DNA of 64,000 nt. Origin: Gynuella sp. GTDB lineage: Bacteria; Pseudomonadota; Gammaproteobacteria; Pseudomonadales; Natronospirillaceae. How positions within the stretch are numbered: position 1 is the first letter of the stretch; each line of letters starts with the position of its first letter. Position numbers and translations under genes: made by a program. Shown here piece after piece: positions 8,523-17,155 of this stretch. The notes under the pieces are model-generated. The model saw nothing but the letters and a program-made list of their open reading frames with translations. It searched no databases and had not been told where the DNA came from. The stretch lies in the NCBI GenBank assembly GCA_028282465.1, contig JANQHX010000093.1, positions 1 to 64,000 on the forward strand. Direction: 5' to 3'.

Positions 8523-10310
8523 TCAAATATAGGATTCAACCCGATTGCGACCATTTTGTTTGGCTAGGTAGAGGGCTCGGTCGGCATTGCTGAGCAAGAT
8601 TTCTGGGCTATTGGATTTATCTGGTACCAATGACGCGATACCGAAACTGGAGGTCAATTGCAGAGACTCTTCGCCATATTCGAACACCGCAGACTCAATT
8701 CTACTACGCAAGTTTTCCGCAACCTGATTAGCGCCAGTTAGATTAGACCTAGGCAATATAATCACGAACTCTTCACCACCAAAGCGTGCAAAAAAATCTT
8801 CGGTTCTGAAGGGGTGGCCGCGAATGGCAGAAGCCAAGAATACCAACGCCTCATCACCTGCCATATGGCCAAAGCGATCGTTGATACTTTTAAAATTATC
8901 GGCATCCATAATGATTGCCGCTATGGGCTCTCCAATGGCCGCGCAATGTTTCCAAGACTTGTCCAGCTGAACATTCAAACCCTTGCGATTAAACATACCG
9001 GTTAAGTGATCTTGTTGTTCAAGGAATTTCGCTTTGAGTGTTTCCTTGGTTAGCTGGGTATTTTCTCGAGAAAGAATCTGACTGGCTCTGAGAGCGGCAC
9101 TGAAACGGCTGGCTCCCACTTGGCTTTGAAACAGTAAGAAAGCCAACAGGGTGTATTCAAGCAAATAGACGTTATAGCTACTCAGGTTATAAGCGAGAAT
9201 ATCGTTAATCATTCCGCAAAAGATAAAAAGTGCGCCTAAAAACGTGGGGATAGAATTGGGAAGCTTTTGTGTCACTGCTTGAGTGACGCAATAAGCAAAG
9301 GCGATGCAATGCAAGAACAGCCAAGCTTGAAACAGCCAAACATTGGCAGAGATAACATCCAATGGAAAAAGCAAAATGGCAGCAACCAAAATACCGGTCG
9401 TTACCCATGAACAAATGATTAATGGGCGATTTCTAAACTCAGGATAACTACTAAAAAACAGATGTAAAAACGCACTGGCGGCTATCACAATGGTGATGTA
9501 TTCCAACCGGAACCGAAACAAAGCTAATGGTTCGTTAATATCAATAAAAATGAAGTCTAGGTAATCAGAAACTAAGTAGCTTCTAGCAGCCACTACCAAG
9601 CAGCATAAGGGCAACATTAATGAAAAGTTGTCTCTACGTTGATAGATCAAAAACACTAAATAGTGAAGAGCCATAAATAGCGCTGCACCAATGACTACAG
9701 ATTTTTGAAAAACTTTTTGGGTGTGTTGCTGAGTAATCACATCTGAATAGGCGATGGTAACCGGTGTATTAATGCCTCCTGAATGGAGATGGTGCTTAGA
9801 GACCTGAAAAACCAACCAGAATTTCTTACTTAGGTTTGGTACCGTAAAATTTCGGCCTTTCTTTCCCAATTTTTGGAAAGCTGCTTGTTTTGACGGCCAT
9901 CCGCTGTATCCGATTAATTGTGCCTGCTCAGACTGGTCTGAGGGAATCCACCAGACTCGGTATGCTTCTTCAATAGAGCCCAAATGAACAGCTAAGGGTT
10001 CTGTAGCCTTTTGATCCAGCTCGATTAAAACTCCAAATACTCCGGCACCATGTCTATGGGGGTTATTTGGATTAACTGGCCAGTAGTCATTCCAGGTAGA
10101 AGGTATATGGATTGATTTTGCTTTTTGAGTTTCCGCTAATTCGATGAATTCAGACGGGTAAGCCAATGAGTTCGGAATAAATGTCCATAGACCATTAAGT
10201 AATTGCGGCTCTTTGCTGAGCTGATCTATTTGAAATGGGTGGGGCGCTATCTCTGCGAATACTTGCAGAGGCAACAAAAAGAATCCAATCAGTATAAGGC
10301 GGAATCTCAT
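8523..10310 (-). CDS. 7TMR-DISM diguanylate cyclase
   Basis: 595 residues. Signal peptide (1-19, ending VFA), extracytoplasmic 7TMR-DISM sensor domain about 20-200, seven membrane helices about 200-395, short coiled coil, then a GGDEF domain. The GGDEF domain begins DHLTGMFNRKGL; the active site is GGEEF at 511-515, and an RTED sequence five residues before it matches the RxxD inhibitory site. So it should make cyclic di-GMP, with product inhibition, in response to an external signal. It is transcribed after the gamma-carbonic anhydrase-like gene on the same strand, with a hairpin between them. The signal is not known; some relatives sense carbohydrates (family knowledge). Confidence 0.93.
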   Translation of the reverse strand: MRFRLILIGFFLLPLQVFAEIAPHPFQIDQLSKEPQLLNGLWTFIPNSLAYPSEFIELAETQKAKSIHIPSTWNDYWPVNPNNPHRHGAGVFGVLIELDQKATEPLAVHLGSIEEAYRVWWIPSDQSEQAQLIGYSGWPSKQAAFQKLGKKGRNFTVPNLSKKFWLVFQVSKHHLHSGGINTPVTIAYSDVITQQHTQKVFQKSVVIGAALFMALHYLVFLIYQRRDNFSLMLPLCCLVVAARSYLVSDYLDFIFIDINEPLALFRFRLEYITIVIAASAFLHLFFSSYPEFRNRPLIICSWVTTGILVAAILLFPLDVISANVWLFQAWLFLHCIAFAYCVTQAVTQKLPNSIPTFLGALFIFCGMINDILAYNLSSYNVYLLEYTLLAFLLFQSQVGASRFSAALRASQILSRENTQLTKETLKAKFLEQQDHLTGMFNRKGLNVQLDKSWKHCAAIGEPIAAIIMDADNFKSINDRFGHMAGDEALVFLASAIRGHPFRTEDFFARFGGEEFVIILPRSNLTGANQVAENLRSRIESAVFEYGEESLQLTSSFGIASLVPDKSNSPEILLSNADRALYLAKQNGRNRVESYI

Positions 10311-10354
10311 ATTCCTTTATGCCACCTGTGTATTTCCCTAATAGGCAACATAAC

Positions 10355-10379
10355 TGGTTTGAGCCGGATACTCAAACCA
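10355..10379. repeat. Perfect 9-bp inverted repeat (hairpin)
   Basis: TGGTTTGAG and CTCAAACCA separated by seven bases. It lies 19 bases past the stop of the carbonic anhydrase-like gene and 45 bases before the diguanylate cyclase start. On the transcribed strand it is not followed by a U-run, so it is not a classical terminator. It could be a processing or 3'-end stem, or an operator for the cyclase gene. Confidence 0.5.
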
Positions 10380-10397
10380 TAAACTAATCAATATCCG

Positions 10398-10937
10398 CTA
10401 ACCTGTGGATCGCGACAAATAATGGTCTTTAAGTCTGAGGTAGTTTCCTGAACTGTACGTAAAAAATTCAAGTTCCTTTTCATTTAGTTTGCGGGCTTGC
10501 TTAATGGGTGAGCCCATATACATGTAACCGGATTCAAGAGTCTTTCCCGGTGGAACCACTGAGCCAGCGGCAATAATGACTTTATCTTCCACAACCGCGC
10601 CATCCAGAATCACAGAACCGATACCCACCAGCACTTCATTGCCTACAGTGCAGCCATGCAGGCAGACATTATGGCCAATGGTCACATCATTACCTACGAC
10701 ACAGGGGTAACCTTCTGGGTTGAAGTCACTGCGGTGAGTTTGGTGAAGTACCGCACCATCTTGAATAGAGGTACGGGCGCCAATGACGGTTTTATGCATG
10801 TCACCCCGTATCACCGCCATGGGCCAAACAGAGCTATCATCACCAATTTGAACATCACCTGAGACATGGGCGTCATCAGAGATAAAGACTCTATCGCCCA
10901 AGACAGGTGTTTTAGAAATATGATCAATAAAAGACAT
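10398..10937 (-). CDS. Gamma-carbonic anhydrase-like hexapeptide-repeat protein
   Basis: 179 residues of left-handed beta-helix repeats (IGDDSSVWPMAVIRGDMH, IGARTSIQDGAVLHQTH, VGNDVTIGHNVCLHGC, VGIGSVILDGAVV). The three zinc-ligand histidines of the YrdA/PaaY family are in place: His in LHQTH, IGHNV and LHGC. The ATG at 10937 has AAAGGGG five bases upstream; an upstream start at 10955 would put this site inside the gene. In Pseudomonas a homologue lies near prlC. Whether it has carbonic anhydrase activity cannot be told from sequence. Confidence 0.92.
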   Translation of the reverse strand: MSFIDHISKTPVLGDRVFISDDAHVSGDVQIGDDSSVWPMAVIRGDMHKTVIGARTSIQDGAVLHQTHRSDFNPEGYPCVVGNDVTIGHNVCLHGCTVGNEVLVGIGSVILDGAVVEDKVIIAAGSVVPPGKTLESGYMYMGSPIKQARKLNEKELEFFTYSSGNYLRLKDHYLSRSTG

Positions 10938-11032
10938 GAGCGCCCCTTTCAGCAAAAGAAATTTCGAGGCGCTGTTTTATCACAAATGGTTACAAGCTTT
11001 GAACTTAAATCTTACTGACTCAAGTAGGCAGA

Positions 11033-11239
11033 TCAATCTTTCCAGAAAGGCTTTGCGGCTTCTATCAGTGCATCGGTTCTGTTAAGTCCAACATCCTTAA
11101 GCAGGTAATCTGGTAAGCTTAATAATTGTTTACGTGTATGGTGTCTTTTGTACCAAATCGTCAACAACTTATAGAATTTGACTAGGCTGAAGACAGGCTT
11201 CAGCGATAAGTGTGGCAGGTGTAGGCTATGAGTGGTCAT
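11033..11239 (-). CDS. DUF1127 small protein
   Basis: 68 residues. The C-terminal half TRKQLLSLPDYLLKDVGLNRTDALIEAAKPFW is the DUF1127 (YjiS-like) signature: R..L..L....L.DIG. It is basic and likely cytosolic. Proteins of this type have been linked to RNA regulation and to carbon and phosphate metabolism in alphaproteobacteria (family knowledge). It is divergent from the GcvA-type LysR gene at 11446, an arrangement also seen in pseudomonads, so the LysR protein may control it. Confidence 0.88.
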   Translation of the reverse strand: MTTHSLHLPHLSLKPVFSLVKFYKLLTIWYKRHHTRKQLLSLPDYLLKDVGLNRTDALIEAAKPFWKD

Positions 11240-11335
11240 CGCTAATCTCCAGTTAGATATCAGTTAATGTATGAGCGAAGTATCGACTGGTCTCTGACAC
11301 CTGACAAATGACAAATTTTTTTGTGACATCAAAAA

Positions 11336-11354
11336 ATCTTTGACTGACAAAGAT
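11336..11354. promoter_or_regulatory. Operator-like inverted repeat between DUF1127 and LysR genes
   Basis: Perfect 7-bp arms ATCTTTG-ACTGA-CAAAGAT. It follows clustered TGACAAA-like direct repeats at about 11300-11330. Such a dyad in the gap between a LysR gene and a divergent gene is the usual place for a LysR site. Binding is inferred only. Confidence 0.45.
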
Positions 11355-11445
11355 CACTTAAAACCGGACAATTTTTTGTAAGCCAAGGCTTATAGGCTAG
11401 TGGTCAATCTTTGGGTTTGGCTGATTTGTAATTAAAGGATCTTGA

Positions 11446-12363
11446 ATGGCTGATTTACCACCTCTCAATGCGTTAAGAACTTTTTTATTTGCTGCAGAAA
11501 CCGGCAGCTTTAAGCTGGCTTCTGAACGCCTTTTCGTGACTCAAGCAGCAGTAAGTCATCAAATCAGGTTGTTAGAAGATACCTTAGGCACACAGCTGTT
11601 TATTCGCTTAAACCGAGAGGTCAAACTAACAGATGAGGGCGAACAGCTATTGCCTTATGTTCGTAGCGCATTTAACGCTTTGAAAACTGGCGTCGATCAA
11701 CTTCGAGCTGACGCCTCTCCTAACCATATTACCCTGAGCGTTTTGCCTTCCTTTGCATCCTCCTGGTTGGTGCCGAAATTAAAAAGCTTCCAAACTCTTC
11801 ATCCAGAGTTCCATGTCACCATAAAGCCCACTCTTGAACTCGAAAACTTTGAAGACAGTGATGTGGATCTTGCGATCCGTTTTGGGAAAGGAGATGGCGG
11901 CAAATTCAAATCAGAATTTCTAATGAGGGATACATTGTTAACGGTTGCTTCACCAGAATTAATTGGTGACGAACCCATGACCAATGAACGGCTTAAACAG
12001 TTTCCCATATTAGAAGACTACAGCCCTGGCAGCAGAGGTTGGATTCATTGTTGTGCCGAAATGCAACTAAACCCTGAAGATTACCATATTGCCTTAACCA
12101 TCGAAGATGCCAGTATGGTCATTGATGCCGCGCTTGCTGGGCAAGGAATCGCATTTGTACGAAAGTCATTAGCGCAACGGTTGATAGACGAAGGACGATT
12201 AGTGAAGGTTTTTGACTATGAATTGCAATCGCCTTACTGCTATTCGCTAGTGGGGCCAGAGAATAATTTTAAAAAGGATAAGGTACGGGTTTTTAGAGAC
12301 TGGATAAAAAAAGAACTGGAGGCCAGCTTCATGCCTGAGCTATTTGCTTACTATGGAAGCTAA
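11446..12363 (+). CDS. GcvA-type LysR-family transcriptional regulator
   Basis: 305 residues. Winged helix-turn-helix at 1-65 with the GcvA signature PPLNALRTFLFAAETGSFKLASERLFVTQAAVSHQIRLLE; effector-binding domain about 90-295. A ribosome-binding site AAAGGAT precedes the ATG. GcvA regulates glycine cleavage in E. coli, but this subfamily includes many regulators with other targets, and no gcv genes are near, so I give no symbol. It is divergent from the DUF1127 gene with an operator-like dyad between them. Confidence 0.92.
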   Translation: MADLPPLNALRTFLFAAETGSFKLASERLFVTQAAVSHQIRLLEDTLGTQLFIRLNREVKLTDEGEQLLPYVRSAFNALKTGVDQLRADASPNHITLSVLPSFASSWLVPKLKSFQTLHPEFHVTIKPTLELENFEDSDVDLAIRFGKGDGGKFKSEFLMRDTLLTVASPELIGDEPMTNERLKQFPILEDYSPGSRGWIHCCAEMQLNPEDYHIALTIEDASMVIDAALAGQGIAFVRKSLAQRLIDEGRLVKVFDYELQSPYCYSLVGPENNFKKDKVRVFRDWIKKELEASFMPELFAYYGS

Positions 12364-12531
12364 GTTACAAATCTCTAAAAACTTTTTTGATTCAACTTAT
12401 ATAATTTAAGAAGCTTGGTTGTGAATAAATATTTTGCGTGATTTGAAGAATATTGAATTTCAACCCCTCGACTTTTAAAAACAAAGTGATATAAAACAGT
12501 CACTGCTAGCCAATTTGTTTCAGATTCATTA

Positions 12532-13293
12532 ATGACTCAATTAGAAAACTGGTTCGACGGTATTTTTAATAAATCTATTGAAGGTGATGTTGATTTCATC
12601 AACAGTGGATTTATTGATGCGCCTAGATTAAACAGCCCATTCTACTCTAAAGAAATTTTGGGTGCTGAATCTGTCAAAAAAGTTTCAGATGAAGTAAGCG
12701 AGAGGCTTAGAGCTTATCAAGCGCATTCGAAACTCAATCATTTTTTTACTAACGGACATCATTGCCTGGCGGAGTACACCATTTCGGGGTCACCGGAAAG
12801 CATCTTACGAGAGTTACCAGTCGCCATTGCCGCCGAGCTTGAAGATGGAAAGGTTAAAATACTGAGGTTTTACCACAGTACCTGGCTTCGTGCAGATGTT
12901 GCGATGAGGCAGCCCATTCTTCCTAATCAGTCTCTTAAACTGCCAGGGCCAGTTTCTTCTCTCATTCATGGCATGAAAACTGGAAACCCTAGAGTGTGTT
13001 TAAAAAACTTCACTGAAGACGGTTACATTCGCGAAGCGGCTGACGAAAGTTATATCCATGAAGGTTCAAAGGCTAGAATGGACTATTTCAGCATGTTGCT
13101 GTCTCGTGGAGGCCTTACCTTTGAGCCTTGTTGTGGCTTTACAGATAATCATCACTACGTACTTGAATACAATTGCAATCATACCGCAGCAGGAATCCCA
13201 CCTCAGCCTGGGCTGGCTGTGTTTGAGCTGTCAGATGACGGTGAATTGATAAAAGCCGCAAGAATCTACGACAGCTTATCGATAGCTGATTAA
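12532..13293 (+). CDS. Tandem NTF2/SnoaL-like protein, function unknown
   Basis: 253 residues that look like two copies of an NTF2-like alpha+beta fold. Half one runs about 10-118 (ending AAELEDGKVKILRFYHSTWLR) and half two about 135-250 (ending FELSDDGELIKAARIYDSL). Both halves share the pattern of a beta-strand with AEYTISGS or LEYNCNHT, then a Pro-rich segment and the ELxDGxxxxxRxY strand. No signal peptide. This superfamily includes isomerases, dehydratases and ligand-binding proteins, so function stays open. The flanks are AT-rich and no operon partner is clear. Confidence 0.65.
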   Translation: MTQLENWFDGIFNKSIEGDVDFINSGFIDAPRLNSPFYSKEILGAESVKKVSDEVSERLRAYQAHSKLNHFFTNGHHCLAEYTISGSPESILRELPVAIAAELEDGKVKILRFYHSTWLRADVAMRQPILPNQSLKLPGPVSSLIHGMKTGNPRVCLKNFTEDGYIREAADESYIHEGSKARMDYFSMLLSRGGLTFEPCCGFTDNHHYVLEYNCNHTAAGIPPQPGLAVFELSDDGELIKAARIYDSLSIAD

Positions 13294-13393
13294 GCATTGT
13301 AAATACCTACTGCTGATCTAACCTTAGTTAAAGCTGATCAAGTTATTTACAGCTGTAACAGAGAAACTGCTGGTTTCTGAAGAGGCGCATCCC

Positions 13394-13399
13394 TATAAT
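13394..13399 (+). promoter_or_regulatory. Probable deaD promoter -10 (TATAAT) with GC-rich discriminator
   Basis: Consensus TATAAT followed by CCGCGCC, 46 bases before the deaD ATG. The sequence 17 bases upstream (TGGTTT) is a poor -35. A 12-bp palindrome TTACAGCTGTAA lies at 13347-13358. GC-rich discriminators are typical of growth-rate-controlled promoters (general knowledge). Confidence 0.5.
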
Positions 13400-13444
13400 C
13401 CGCGCCCTGTTTAATCCCTCCCAAACTATAGGCTGCCCCCATTC

Positions 13445-15190
13445 ATGACAGATGTCCCCGTTGAAACACCTACCTTTGCTGAGATGAATCTTCCTGAACC
13501 CGTTGTTCAGGCATTAAATGATGTTGGATACGAAAGACCCTCACCCATTCAGGCTGAATCTATTCCACATTTGTTAAACGGCGAAGATGTATTAGGGGTG
13601 GCTCAAACCGGGACAGGTAAGACTGCAGCTTTTGCGCTACCCATACTTGCCCAAATTGATATCAGGGCAAATTATCCTCAAGCGCTGATTTTGGCACCTA
13701 CTCGAGAATTGGCTATCCAAGTGAGTGAAGCTTTCCAAAGCTACTCTTCCCATATTAAAGGGTTTCATGTGGCCCCTATTTATGGTGGTCAAGACATGAG
13801 GGGGCAGATACGTCAGTTAAAACGGGGGGTGCATGTGGTAGTGGGCACACCCGGCCGCGTTATGGATCATCTGAGAAGAGGCACTCTTAAGCTGGATGAC
13901 CTTAAAACTGTGGTTCTGGATGAAGCCGACGAAATGTTACGCATGGGCTTTATCGAAGATATCGAATGGATCATGGAGCATACCCCTGAATCCAAGCAGT
14001 CCGTGTTATTCAGCGCTACCATGCCACCGCCGATTCGAAAAATAGCTACTAACTATTTGAATCAGCCAAAAGAGGTCCGAATTCAAGCGGTTAGCCAAAC
14101 CGTTGACCGCATTGATCAAAGCTACATCTTGGTCAACCCCAGAGCCAAACTCGATGCTTTGACCCGGGTGCTGGAAACCGAAGACTTCGACGGCATCATG
14201 ATGTTTGTGCGTACTAAGGTGATGACGGAAGAGCTTTCTTCAAAGCTAGAGGCTCGAGGCTATGCATCAGCTGCTATCCATGGCGACTTAAGCCAGGCTC
14301 TGCGGATCAAAACTATTGATAAGTTCAAAGACGGCAAGATTGATATTCTCATCGCTACCGATGTCGCGGCTCGAGGTATCGATGTACCCAGAGTCAGCCA
14401 TGTTGTGAACTATGACATCCCATATGATCCAGAAGCTTATGTTCATCGCATTGGTCGTACTGGCCGTGCCGGTCGATCAGGAAAGGCCGTTCTGTTAATT
14501 GCCCCCAGAGAAAGAAGACTGCTTCATACCATTGAAAAAGTCACTAAGACAAAAATAGCCAGGGCTCAGATTCCAACTCACAAAGATTTAACAGACCAGC
14601 GAATCACCGAATTTAATCAAGCTGTTACCTCTATGCTTGAGCACAAGAAGCTTGAAACTTTTAGAGAGTTAGCGATTTCACTGTGCAATGAAACTGGCGA
14701 ACCACTAGAAAATATTGCTGCCGCTTTTGCGCTTATGGCCCAACAGAAGAAGCCGTTATTTGTTCCTAAAGACAATCTTCTGGATGAGCCAATTAAAGAG
14801 CGTGAGCGTGGGGAAAAAGGTGATCGCAAAAATCGCCGCGAAAGATCTCCAAGAGGTGAGCGAGCTGATGTACCTATGGAAACCTACCGACTAGAAGTGG
14901 GCAGAAATCAAAAGGTGTCGCCTGGTGATGTTGTGGGAGCTATTGCCAATGAAGCGGACATAGAAAGCAAATACATCGGCAGCATTAAATTGTTTGATGA
15001 GTTTACGCTGGTAGATCTTCCTACGGGTATGCCAGAGGAAATTTTACAACAGTTAAAAAAGACTAGGGTCAGAGGCAAAGCAATCGACATCAAGAAAGAT
15101 CGTAAGCCTTCAGGCTCAGGATTTAAGAAGTCTCGACGTCGAGATTTCTCAGGTGACAAGCGAAAAGGTAAGGCAAAAAGAGAAAACTAG
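13445..15190 (+). CDS. deaD: ATP-dependent DEAD-box RNA helicase DeaD/CsdA
   Basis: 581 residues. All helicase motifs are present: Q motif (PSPIQAESIP), motif I AQTGTGKTAA, Ia PTRELAIQV, Ib TPGRV, motif II DEAD, motif III SAT, motif IV-V region IATDVAARGIDVPRVSHVVNYD, motif VI HRIGRTGRAGR. The C-terminal part carries a DbpA-type RNA-binding domain (about 478-555, starting YRLEVGRNQKVSPGDVVGAIANEA) between Arg/Lys-rich stretches, which is the DeaD arrangement. It helps ribosome assembly and RNA unwinding in the cold. The stop overlaps the convergent sensor/GGDEF gene by four bases. Confidence 0.95.
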   Translation: MTDVPVETPTFAEMNLPEPVVQALNDVGYERPSPIQAESIPHLLNGEDVLGVAQTGTGKTAAFALPILAQIDIRANYPQALILAPTRELAIQVSEAFQSYSSHIKGFHVAPIYGGQDMRGQIRQLKRGVHVVVGTPGRVMDHLRRGTLKLDDLKTVVLDEADEMLRMGFIEDIEWIMEHTPESKQSVLFSATMPPPIRKIATNYLNQPKEVRIQAVSQTVDRIDQSYILVNPRAKLDALTRVLETEDFDGIMMFVRTKVMTEELSSKLEARGYASAAIHGDLSQALRIKTIDKFKDGKIDILIATDVAARGIDVPRVSHVVNYDIPYDPEAYVHRIGRTGRAGRSGKAVLLIAPRERRLLHTIEKVTKTKIARAQIPTHKDLTDQRITEFNQAVTSMLEHKKLETFRELAISLCNETGEPLENIAAAFALMAQQKKPLFVPKDNLLDEPIKERERGEKGDRKNRRERSPRGERADVPMETYRLEVGRNQKVSPGDVVGAIANEADIESKYIGSIKLFDEFTLVDLPTGMPEEILQQLKKTRVRGKAIDIKKDRKPSGSGFKKSRRRDFSGDKRKGKAKREN

Positions 15191-17073
15191 TTTTTTCTAA
15201 CACCTTTTTTCTGAATTTTATGAGTAATGTGGCGAAGTTTTTTCGCCTCATAGAGTTTTTTATCCGCTCGCTCAAATGCAGTTTCTATCTCTTTGATAGT
15301 TCTGCCTTGAAAAAAAGCATATCCAACACTCACAGACAATTCTGGTTGGCCAGGGTGTTGTCTGTTGTTGAAAACAATCATCTGCTTTAAGCGTCCGATC
15401 ACAGAGCCAATGTCCTCTTCGTTGCAGTGTCGGGCACAAATTAAAAATTCATCACCACCCACTCGACCGATAAAGTCCTCATCTCTAAAAGTCTGTTTTA
15501 AAACATTGCCACATCGCTGAATCAATAAATCGCCCATGGCATGGCCATGTCCATCATTGACTGTTTTTAGAAAATCCACATCAGCATAAAAGGCCATGAA
15601 TGTATTGGCTGATCTACCTGAAATAGCATACTGATATACTCGGTCAAAAAAGCCGCGACGATTGTGCAAACCGGTTAGGGAATCTGTGGTTGAAAGTTTT
15701 ACCAATTGGTCGTTGGCTTCCGTAAGTGCTTGATTTGCTAATTCTTGATTTCGTTTGGCCTTTTGCAGCTCATGCAGCAAAAACATGGAATAAAGATGGC
15801 TGCACAGCAATGCGGTTAGTGAGCTAAAGTCATTTTCTTTGCCCTGAGCAATATCATAAATGACATAACCAAAATGCTTCTGCTGGTAAAAGAGAGTTTT
15901 CACCAAACTGAGAGTCGGTAGTTGAATATTCGAAATCCCGGCTGGCAATATTTGTTTGGTTTTAAAATTCAGTTCCTGTGGAACTTCGATAATGTTTTGT
16001 TCGGAATAAGCAAAATAAAGAAAGCTTTGTTCTGGTAACGGCTGATCCTTAGCGCAGGACTCTGAATAGATAGCAATAAAGCAAGCTTGAATATTCAGGT
16101 GTTTTAACGCTTCAGCGAGCTCTTTATGAAACTGTCGGTGGTCGGTTAATTGAAGGTTTTCATGAACCTTATAGGATTGAGAAAACAACTGGCTGGTACT
16201 GGGTGATTCCACCACCACATGTTTGCAACCGCAAGATTCTCTAGGGAGAAATTGTGCTGGCAGGTTAACAGTCTCAGTGACTACTTTACCTTGTTCAATA
16301 TAATTAAAACTGGCTTGAGAAAACTGATTGTATGCTTGAGAGATCGTTGCCAGCACTGGGCTAGACTGTTTTGAGTTGGGGGTGTTGTCGAAGCCCACTA
16401 CTGCGAATTTGTGTTTAAGTTCTGGGTGTTGCTGATTAATGTAATCCAAAGCCGCTATAGCCATGTCATCATTTGCGAAAATAATGGCTTGAATTTCAGA
16501 GTGTTTTTCGATGATACGCTTCATGGCTTCAATGCCAGATACTGGCAGAAAAGAGCCATCAATAACTAGGCTATTATCTTTTAAACCATGGGCTTCCATG
16601 GCGTACAGGTAACCAAGCTTTCGTTCTTCAGCTTCAGCGTTACTTGGAGGGCCTGAAACAAACGCGACATGCTGATAACCATGGTGCTCAATTAAATGGG
16701 ATGCTGCGCTTTTTACTCCAGAGAAACCATCCGTTAATAAAGATAAACAACCAGGTAATTCGATATTAAGGCTCACAATAGGTTTGGTTCGAAATTTTTC
16801 TAACCAGGTGAGTGCTTCGTGGTATTTTTCGAAAGTAAACAATGAGCCGCTACTGAGTATCAGAGCATCATAGAGTTCAGGATTTATAAATTGATAAACG
16901 TAATTATGCTCAGCATCAGCGAAGTCTGTGCTGTTCAGTGCTCTGCCTTCGAAGACAATAAGGTGTTGCCCTCGTTGCTCTGCTTCTTGTTTAACGGCCC
17001 GGTATAAAGGTAACTGAAAGTTTCCAATTATTTCATTACACACAAAGGCCGCTGTTTTGTTCTTTTTGTTCAC
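15187..17073 (-). CDS. Cytosolic LacI-like sensor fused to GGDEF diguanylate cyclase (paralogue 1)
   Basis: 628 residues. Residues 1-285 form a LacI-like ligand-binding domain (VNEIIGNF start, IIFANDDMAIAALD, VVGFDN, ESCGC end) with no helix-turn-helix and no signal peptide. Residues about 300-430 are a GAF-like domain with the motif FGYVIYDIAQG; a coiled coil 432-462 leads to a GGDEF domain starting TDSLTGLHNRRGF. Active site GGDEF at 539-543; inhibitory site RDED at 530-533. So it probably turns binding of an intracellular sugar or nucleoside into cyclic di-GMP synthesis. The start is GTG at 17073. It lies 82 bases after the beta-propeller lipoprotein gene on the same strand. Output chemistry is well supported; the ligand is unknown. 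Confidence 0.88.
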   Translation of the reverse strand: MNKKNKTAAFVCNEIIGNFQLPLYRAVKQEAEQRGQHLIVFEGRALNSTDFADAEHNYVYQFINPELYDALILSSGSLFTFEKYHEALTWLEKFRTKPIVSLNIELPGCLSLLTDGFSGVKSAASHLIEHHGYQHVAFVSGPPSNAEAEERKLGYLYAMEAHGLKDNSLVIDGSFLPVSGIEAMKRIIEKHSEIQAIIFANDDMAIAALDYINQQHPELKHKFAVVGFDNTPNSKQSSPVLATISQAYNQFSQASFNYIEQGKVVTETVNLPAQFLPRESCGCKHVVVESPSTSQLFSQSYKVHENLQLTDHRQFHKELAEALKHLNIQACFIAIYSESCAKDQPLPEQSFLYFAYSEQNIIEVPQELNFKTKQILPAGISNIQLPTLSLVKTLFYQQKHFGYVIYDIAQGKENDFSSLTALLCSHLYSMFLLHELQKAKRNQELANQALTEANDQLVKLSTTDSLTGLHNRRGFFDRVYQYAISGRSANTFMAFYADVDFLKTVNDGHGHAMGDLLIQRCGNVLKQTFRDEDFIGRVGGDEFLICARHCNEEDIGSVIGRLKQMIVFNNRQHPGQPELSVSVGYAFFQGRTIKEIETAFERADKKLYEAKKLRHITHKIQKKGVRKN

Positions 17074-17155
17074 GGCGGCAGCCCATGATTAAACCATCTT
17101 AGTTTAATGGTTTTGTGGTCTACTGACTAATAACCAGTTGTTATCAGACGAGCTC

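Noticed and set aside
17091..17113. Nested AAACCAT/ATGGTTT dyads before the sensor/GGDEF gene.
   Set aside because: Short arms in an AT-rich gap; could be an operator but nothing else supports it.
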